Assembly (NCBI GenBank): GCA_963556255.1
Contig: OY744608.1
Coordinates: forward strand, 33,565,654 to 33,629,653
DNA length: 64,000 nt
Source: Allolobophora icterica
Lineage: Eukaryota; Annelida; Clitellata; Crassiclitellata; Lumbricidae
Direction of reading: 5' to 3'
Both the position numbers and the translations under genes were made by a program. The notes under the pieces are model-generated. The model searched no databases, was not told the DNA's origin, and was given only the letters and a program-made list of their open reading frames with translations. Positions 58,101-64,000 of the stretch are shown here, one piece after another; position 1 is the first letter of the stretch, and each line of letters starts with the position of its first letter.

Positions 58101-60600
58101 AGCATATAAGTTATTCACTTCCAGCATATATATGACTTGATCTCAGCGGCTTTTTTTAACGGAAGGAGGTCATCTGTAAAATTGCCTGATGTAGTCGTGT
58201 TAGGCAAAGAAAATTTGATTTATGAAAACATTACACGTGAGATGTGTAAATCTCTGTGCGTCTTTTAAACTGCCGGATTTCTGGAGCCGAGCATAGCAAT
58301 AATATCAATTTCAGTTCCTTTTATGCATTTAGGTCATTTTGACCGTGCAGCGTTTAACTCGTTGATGAACTATTGAATATCATCATCGTCATTGTCATCA
58401 TCATCATCATCATCATCATCATTATCATCAATGTCGTCTTTATGTCATCATAGCCATCATCCTTATTATTACTTATTCGCCATTATTATTATTATTACTA
58501 CAACTAGCCTACTATTACCATTGTTAACACGACGTTATAATGTGCATAGACTACATGCGCTAACTTTTGAAGCAGCTCGAATAAAGACTTGTGATATGAA
58601 ATAATATTGAGCGATTACGTCATTTCCATCGTGAACCTATATGTTCATCTATAAATAGCTGGCCTATAGCGGTAGATTTAGCTAAATACTAATATTACTA
58701 ACGAATCTACGAATAAGAAAAGTAAGAATGTGCTACCACTTTTATAACGCAGGTTTTTTTTAAAACAGATTAAATCGTTTGGCAATCAGTAAGAGATGTA
58801 ATAAAAATCACCAGTGATCACTTTTCCTTGTGTTTGGTGTTGATGTGCTTAAAGGAACTCAGAACAACATTGGCTTAAAATCGATATCTATCGTCCATAT
58901 CTCAAGCAGTTGTATCAAATAGTACCGGTATCTGAACATTTGCTTTGTATCCTTTCGGAGCGTTTCGAAGGCTAGTAAAGTGAAAGTACAGCCTGTACAG
59001 GACCACAATAATGAAGTGAAACGTAGCAGCTTTAGCAGTCAGTCGGCAATTCAGTTATCAGATTTTTCTGACCTCTTTTCACAGTTTCCTTGATTATAAC
59101 GACCTTCTTTTTCTCGCTGTTAGTCATATATTATATTGAGTCAAATGTTAAGGAACAACCTATAAGTTTCTGTGTATGGCAGGTGAAAGGCCAAGGATTC
59201 ATTCCAGAGGACCGTGGTCCCTCCCCTTCTCTCTAGATTCACCCCACCCCCAAAAAAGTGACTGGTAGGCCTAGCTGATGGTAAACAAGCAATGCGGCGA
59301 CTTCTAATGCAGTGATGCCTACTCAATGATTAACGATTCTGACGTTGGCGTCAAACTAACTGACGAGCGTACGTGTATATGGACGAACACAAAGATACAT
59401 TGCACCTACATTTATATTCTACAACATTTGAATTCTAAATCATTTATATCCTGAAACAATTATATTCAAAAACATATAGACTCTAGCATTTGTATTCTAT
59501 AACATTTCTATTCTATAAACACCTAGCCTATATTCAATAATATTAAAATTATATAGCATTCATATTTTATAGGCCTATATTATAGGCCATGTGCTATTCC
59601 GCCACAAGTATTAAGAAAGTAGGTCTACAAGGCGTAAAGGTGAAGTATAGCTGACCTCAGCAAGATAATGTTATTAAAGGTATAATGTTGATTTAGCGAT
59701 GTTCTTCACCAGAGAACAAACAATATTGGATCATTTATATTCCACTTGTATGTAGAAACAGAGCGTGGTCTTGCATGTAGGCCTATAGCCCTGCGCATAT
59801 ATTAGAGGCCTATTAAAAGAGACATACGCCTATGAATGCCTAGACCAGATCAGCATATTATTATGTCTGCGTATAGTTTGAGTTCTCTTAATTTCTGTTT
59901 TCGATACCTACATCCGTCCGTCCGTCCAGCAGCCAACGCATCCATCCATCCATCTATCCTTCATCCATCCATCCGTACATACCTCCATCCATCCATCCAT
60001 CCATTCATCCATCTATCCATCCATTCATCCATCCATCCGTCCATACCTCCGTCCATCCATCCATCCATCCATCCATCCATCCGTCCGTCCGTCCGTCCGT
60101 CCGTCCGTCCGTCCGTCCGTCCGTCCGTCCGTCCGTCCGTCCGTCCGTCCGTCCATCAAATACATGCAGCGTGTTGAAAAGTTCCACAAATTTGCTCTTA
60201 TATTGTTGATACATGCATACACCTTATTGCGCTTGTTCGTAGGCGTCTGTTTTTTGGCTTGCAGTCGTCGCTTGTAAATATTAAGACACTTCGAAACAGT
60301 TAGCAAACTCTTGAAGTTGCTCGTAAAGTTTTGAAGAGCAATGTCAACAGAAAACATCCTTTCGAATTTCAATAGGCCAGATATTGCATAGGTATTCAGG
60401 GTCCACTTTAGTTAGAGTTCTGGAGATCTAGACTCAACCATAATATGTTGACTCTTTAGGCTTACACTCTGATGAGATCAGACGAAAGCAAAATGTCTGT
60501 TTAACATATTACGTAGGCTGTGATCTTAACGAGACACGGTTTGAAGAAGGAAGGAAGGCTGAAGATGTGCGAAGATTAATTTACAAAGAACTGACCAGAA
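58101..60600. other. Intergenic sequence without recognised genes
   Basis: Contains (CAT)n at 58380-58430, a run of TATTCTATAACATTT-type repeats at 59415-59570 and several TAGGCCTA palindromes. No exon is supported. Confidence 0.5.
59925..60156. repeat. CCAT and CCGT tetranucleotide repeats
   Basis: (CCAT)n changes to a pure (CCGT)n block at 60079-60153. Confidence 0.97.
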
Positions 60601-60653
60601 GTTTTAGAAAAATGTTCATTTTGTCGGCGATTCGAATATTTACGCGAGCTAAC

Positions 60654-60726
60654 ATGATGAAAGGCGATGTGACCTCCTTAGGTTTAGTCCCACTGTTTCT
60701 CCTCATCGGGTTTCCGGTTGCAGAAG
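60654..60726 (+). CDS. Candidate signal-peptide first exon
   Basis: ATG 60654 opens MMKGDVTSLGLVPLFLLIGF, then PVAE, a short polar start with a hydrophobic core like a signal peptide. The donor GAAG|GTGGGT follows at 60726 (one base left over). No following exon was identified. It could start a gene whose remaining exons lie to the right, perhaps upstream of the Shisa-like exon. Support is the hydrophobic profile and donor only. Confidence 0.3.
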
Positions 60727-61412
60727 GTGGGTATCAGGTCGAATAGGAGTCACGATGTTTACTATTACTAGTGATATTACTTTTTCATCAGAAGGATTAT
60801 GTATGAAGCGAATGATAACAAATTTCTTAGTTAATATTATTTATATTATTTCACTGTTGATTATTATTGTAACCCGCGGTAAGTTTAATCCCTTAGGTAC
60901 AAAAATTACACTTTGAGATGTTAAAAGGTATCTGGAAATTCACGTCTGGTCCTCTGGAACAAAAGCGAACGTTCCTGGAACTGGTATAATAGCTCTGAAT
61001 TCAGATGGAAAGGCGCAGGAAAATGAAATTGACCTCCTGAAGGTGACTCTCCAGAGCTGATCGAAAGGCGCTGGCCAACCTCACGGATGAAATCAGCCCC
61101 GGCAGAATTAATCGGAGCGCAGTATTTTGAAGGCGATGGGCAGAAAGAGATACATGTATGGCAGACGGCAGTTAACCCTCTTATTTTGCGGCTTTATGTA
61201 TGGCAGACTCTTCTGCGCCTCCCCAGTTGAATTTGCTGAGGGAACAATAGAGAATGCCTCAGATGTATGTACACTGTACAGCTGTGGCGTTCCACGTTAG
61301 ATATTTACCTGCGACCCAGGAAACCATCTATGGTTTAGTCTAGTCTCTTGCCAGCTGAGCGAAGAAACCTGCTGACTCCTTAGTACTTGGAACATGAGCT
61401 TTCCGAAGAACC
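60727..61412. other. No recognised feature
   Basis: No exon or repeat could be supported. Confidence 0.5.
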
Positions 61413-61565
61413 TCATAGTATCTCCTGGATGGCATCGATGAGGAAAGGATCGGCAGAATGCCAATTTCCAAACGAAATCATGGTGGCTATCAGGACCAAC
61501 CAAATCCCCGCAGGAAAAATGATGAGGCTCCAGAGTTTAAGATCAACTGCTGCTCGCACCGCTTC
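61413..61565 (-). CDS. Minus-strand frame with one membrane segment, possible exon
   Basis: The minus strand reads VDLKLWSLIIFPAGIWLVLI and continues ATMISFGNWHSADPF, ending DAIQEIL and a stop. It contains one strongly hydrophobic stretch and non-repetitive sequence, unlike the adjacent (TAA)n. I do not recognise the family. It might be the last exon of a minus-strand membrane protein, or chance; no partner exon was found. Confidence 0.25.
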   Translation of the reverse strand, partial: EAVRAAVDLKLWSLIIFPAGIWLVLIATMISFGNWHSADPFLIDAIQEIL

Positions 61566-61573
61566 ATTGTTCA

Positions 61574-61785
<212 letters not shown>

Positions 61786-62120
61786 AGACGAACCATGAAG
61801 ACGAGGCCTGACCCTCCAGACAATTTACCTGCTCCTAAATAATTTTTTCCAAATCCTGAGGGATCACTGATACCTCGGGTAAAAAAAATAATAATAATAA
61901 TAATAATAATATTTTGTGTGTTATACACTGCATTTTGGACTTTTAAAGTAGGCCCACTACTTTGATAGAAATCATAGAACCGTTCAGTTAATTAATTAGA
62001 TATAAGAAATCAAAGACTGTGAGTCTTGTCTATAGTTAACGCTATACTTTACAAATCAGACGAGACTGACGAGTCGACCGTCGAAACCGATCGATTGACA
62101 GCATCTAAAGATTGTGGAAA

Positions 62121-62381
62121 ATGCTCGTTGTTATTCTTATTATTGTCGCATTGTGTTTGATGAATTATTGTTGTGCAGTGGGGGTGACTGGATACTGCGC
62201 CGCCTATTGTGCACCAGGTGATCAACAGAGAGACGCTTTCTCCTGTCCACAGACGAATGACACAGACGCTAGCATCTACTGCTGTGGTACGGCGATGTAC
62301 AAGTACTGCTGCCCAGACCCAATGGAAAAGGCACCGTCTTTTTCGCCTACGTACTGCAGCTCCAAAATCACATACGAGCAA
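62121..62381 (+). CDS. Shisa-like cysteine-rich protein, first exon
   Basis: ATG 62121 starts a signal peptide (MLVVILIIVALCLMNYCCAV). The mature part holds the Shisa cysteine pattern: GYCAAYC, FSCP, IYCCGTAMYKYCCPD (Cys 26, 30, 42, 54, 55, 63, 64), then Cys 79. Shisa proteins are single-pass membrane or ER proteins; family members retain Wnt/FGF receptors or act as AMPA-receptor auxiliary subunits, so no precise role can be assigned. The transmembrane part should lie in a later exon. The exon end is placed at a weak donor CAA|GTACCT (62382), which is uncertain. An hAT element starts 59 bp downstream. Confidence 0.75.
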
Positions 62382-62454
62382 GTACCTCTAAGTACCGAAC
62401 GACATCGCATGTCATCTGTCGTTGCATTATTATCGTTATCCAGACTTGTTGTCC

Positions 62455-62635
62455 TCGAGACCAAGGTCTTGGTCTCGAGTGCACTCGAGTTCGTTTTTAA
62501 AAGTCTTGGTCTTGGTCTTGATCTTGAGACCAAAAGTTTTGGTCTTGGTCTTGGTCTTGAGGTTCAAGGTCTTGGTCTTGGTCTTGAGGTTCAGAGTCTT
62601 GGTCTTGGTCTCGCAAGACCAAGACCAAGACCGGC
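62455..62635. repeat. Left-arm subterminal repeat of the hAT element
   Basis: Units of GGTCTTGGTCTTGAGGTTCA; the last part (TCTCGCAAGACCAAGACCAA) turns into inverted units, forming a short hairpin at 62600-62632. Confidence 0.93.
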
Positions 62636-63224
62636 TGTCAATATGAACAGCCATTTAACAAAACTCAAGAATTTAAAAAATTTATCAAGCCTGTTTGCAT
62701 CATAGCCTACGACAAATACCTACGGACGGATGCAAGTCTTGTTGGTCACGAAAACCCATCGGCAGCAGCAACTTAGTTATGCTGTGTCTGGAAGTCCTGC
62801 CGAGACATTTTCTGATGCCAGAAAATGCGTTCTACATAAACCATGGGAGGATTTCAAAAAGGCTCACGATTTACATTTACATTTACATCCAGTGCTTGCA
62901 TGAAAAGCTACTGTGTGTGCCAGCGACTTCAGAACCTGTAGAACGCATTTTTTCAGATGGTGGAATTTTTGTAGCCCTACAAGAAACGTCTTGGTCAGAA
63001 AATTCTGAGCGAATTGGTTTTTATAAAGTACAAAAGGTATTTGGAATAACATTTTCATGAAGGACTTTTGTAAATACGAATTCGGAATTCTCTGCAGTCT
63101 GCATTTAAAGTTAATTTGTCTGAATAAAATAAAAGACTCACGTTTTCATTAAAATAGCGAGTAGTCCGACTTGACAATTTTTTTGTTCGGAAAAGAAGTC
63201 TTGGGCTGAATTTGATTTTTTGGG

Positions 63225-63512
63225 TGTTGGTCTCGGTCTTGGACTTGATGTTCAAAGTCTTGGTCTTAGTGTTGGTCTCGAGGTTCAAAGTCTTGGTCTT
63301 GGTCTCGAGGTTCAAAGTCTTGGTCTTGGTCTTGGTCTCGAGGTTCAAAGTCTTGGTCTTGTTCTTGGTCTCGAGGTTCAAAGTCTTGGTCTTGGTCTCG
63401 AGGTTCAAAGTCTTGGTCTTGGTCTTGGTCTCGAGGTTCAAAGTCTTGGTCTTGTTCTTGGTCTCGAGGTTCAAAGTCTTGGTCTTGGTCTCGAGGTTTA
63501 AGGTCTTGACAA
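63225..63512. repeat. Right-arm subterminal repeat of the hAT element
   Basis: Nine or so units of AAAGTCTTGGTCTTGGTCTC plus GAGGTTC, of 27 or 33 bp depending on the number of GGTCTT hexamers. The regular frames (FKVLVLVSR) come from the repeat. Confidence 0.95.
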
Positions 63513-63528
63513 CAAGACTGTCGTTAAC

Positions 63529-64000
63529 GTCGTCATCGTTGTCATCATCTACGTCATGTCCAACAAAACATGGCCATCGTGTTTTCGTTATCATTCATCT
63601 TCATTTCATCCCATTTTACAGTAATAGCTGCCTCATGATCGTTATCATTCTATTCGTCGTCAACGACATCATCATCAACGACAGGTTCACTCCTTCATTC
63701 TTCTTCTCCTCCTTCTCCTCCTCTTCCTTCTACTCCTGCTCTTTCTTCTTCTGGCCTGCACAGGCGGTAAAGAGGTTCGGGATTTAACAATAATATGCAC
63801 TCATCTCAGTTATTATCGGGTGCCTTTCCGCTACTCTCTTCCTACTCACTCGGTGTAAATAAGTTGCAACATTGTGACTGCTATAGGCACAACTCAAACA
63901 AATACCTCATTAAATACCGATTTCGTTGCTGAAAATAATCGGGTGGTCAAACCCTAACGAAGTAGACTCGTCGCTATGGAACGGAATTTACACTAATCCA
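63529..64000. other. Right edge; possible continuation of the Shisa-like gene
   Basis: After CATTTTACAG (63631) a frame reads SCLMIVIILFVVNDIIIND, a hydrophobic stretch that might be a transmembrane exon of the Shisa-like gene, but it is soon followed by pyrimidine-rich repeat sequence (CTCCTTCTCCTCCTCTTCCT). No confident exon. Confidence 0.3.

Larger units (their letters stand above)
62441..63520 (+). mobile_element. hAT element with transposase remnant and subterminal repeats
   Basis: The ends CAGACTTGTTGTC and GACAACAAGACTG are inverted repeats (one mismatch). The flanks TCGTTATC (62433-62440) and TCGTTAAC (63521-63528) match at 7 of 8. Near 62918-63035 the plus strand reads VPATSEPVERIFSDGG, the conserved hAT C-terminal dimerisation segment; the catalytic core is gone. 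Both arms are filled by GGTCTTGGTCTTGAGGTTCA-type repeats. Confidence 0.93.

Noticed and set aside
62112..62120. Upstream TTG start for the Shisa-like protein
   Set aside because: Animal genes start at ATG; ATG 62121 gives a proper signal peptide.
63212..63594. CRISPR-like regular array
   Set aside because: Units are directly abutting 27/33-bp repeats within the arm of an hAT element of an animal genome; there are no unique spacers.

Overview
The window is animal genomic DNA with long introns, GT-AG exons, CR1-type LINEs, hAT and mariner relics, tRNA-derived SINEs and very many microsatellites. A marine invertebrate fits best. The many TAGGCCTA palindromes and the repeat types make an invertebrate deuterostome such as an echinoderm my first guess, but the sequence alone does not settle it.

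The main gene is a plus-strand TRPC-family cation channel. Its exons run from 25715 to 57238. The splice phases close exactly and give 1003 residues from the ATG at 25718. The order is ankyrin repeats, zinc-binding Cys/His motif, linker helices with an acidic microsatellite-encoded insert, the membrane domain, TRP helix, C-terminal basic region, CIRB-type helix, coiled coil, and a TQL terminus that could bind a PDZ domain. Motifs resemble TRPC1/4/5 and arthropod TRP more than TRPC3/6/7. Three further plus-strand exons at 633-5177 encode a Pro/Ser-rich segment whose phase would allow fusion to the channel N-terminus. They may instead be a separate small gene. A GC-rich stretch ending in a splice donor at 11705 may be an alternative first exon.

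The most interesting observation is that the exon carrying the pore helix, selectivity filter and S6 exists twice in tandem, at 44056-44251 and 45415-45604. The two copies are diverged but intact, have the same entry and exit phases, and fit the same flanking exons. Using both or neither would break the frame, so this looks like a mutually exclusive exon pair that swaps the channel pore. A second possible duplication, at 52990-53094, resembles the start of the CIRB helix exon and ends in a stop, so it may be an alternative terminal exon lacking the coiled coil.

The rest is introns and flanks. A mariner-type element with 46-bp perfect inverted repeats lies at 3713-4713. LINE fragments lie at about 6.4, 10.4, 14.3, 15.3 and 23.6 kb, and a near-complete but broken PHD-finger CR1-type LINE at 16.4-19.5 kb. 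hAT elements with recognisable 8-bp target duplications lie at 28.2, 32.8, 47.7 (nested), 49.5 (nested), 55.7 and 62.4 kb. Simple repeats occupy several kilobases. At the right end, an exon at 62121-62381 encodes a signal peptide plus a Shisa-type cysteine-rich domain, followed 59 bp later by an hAT element.
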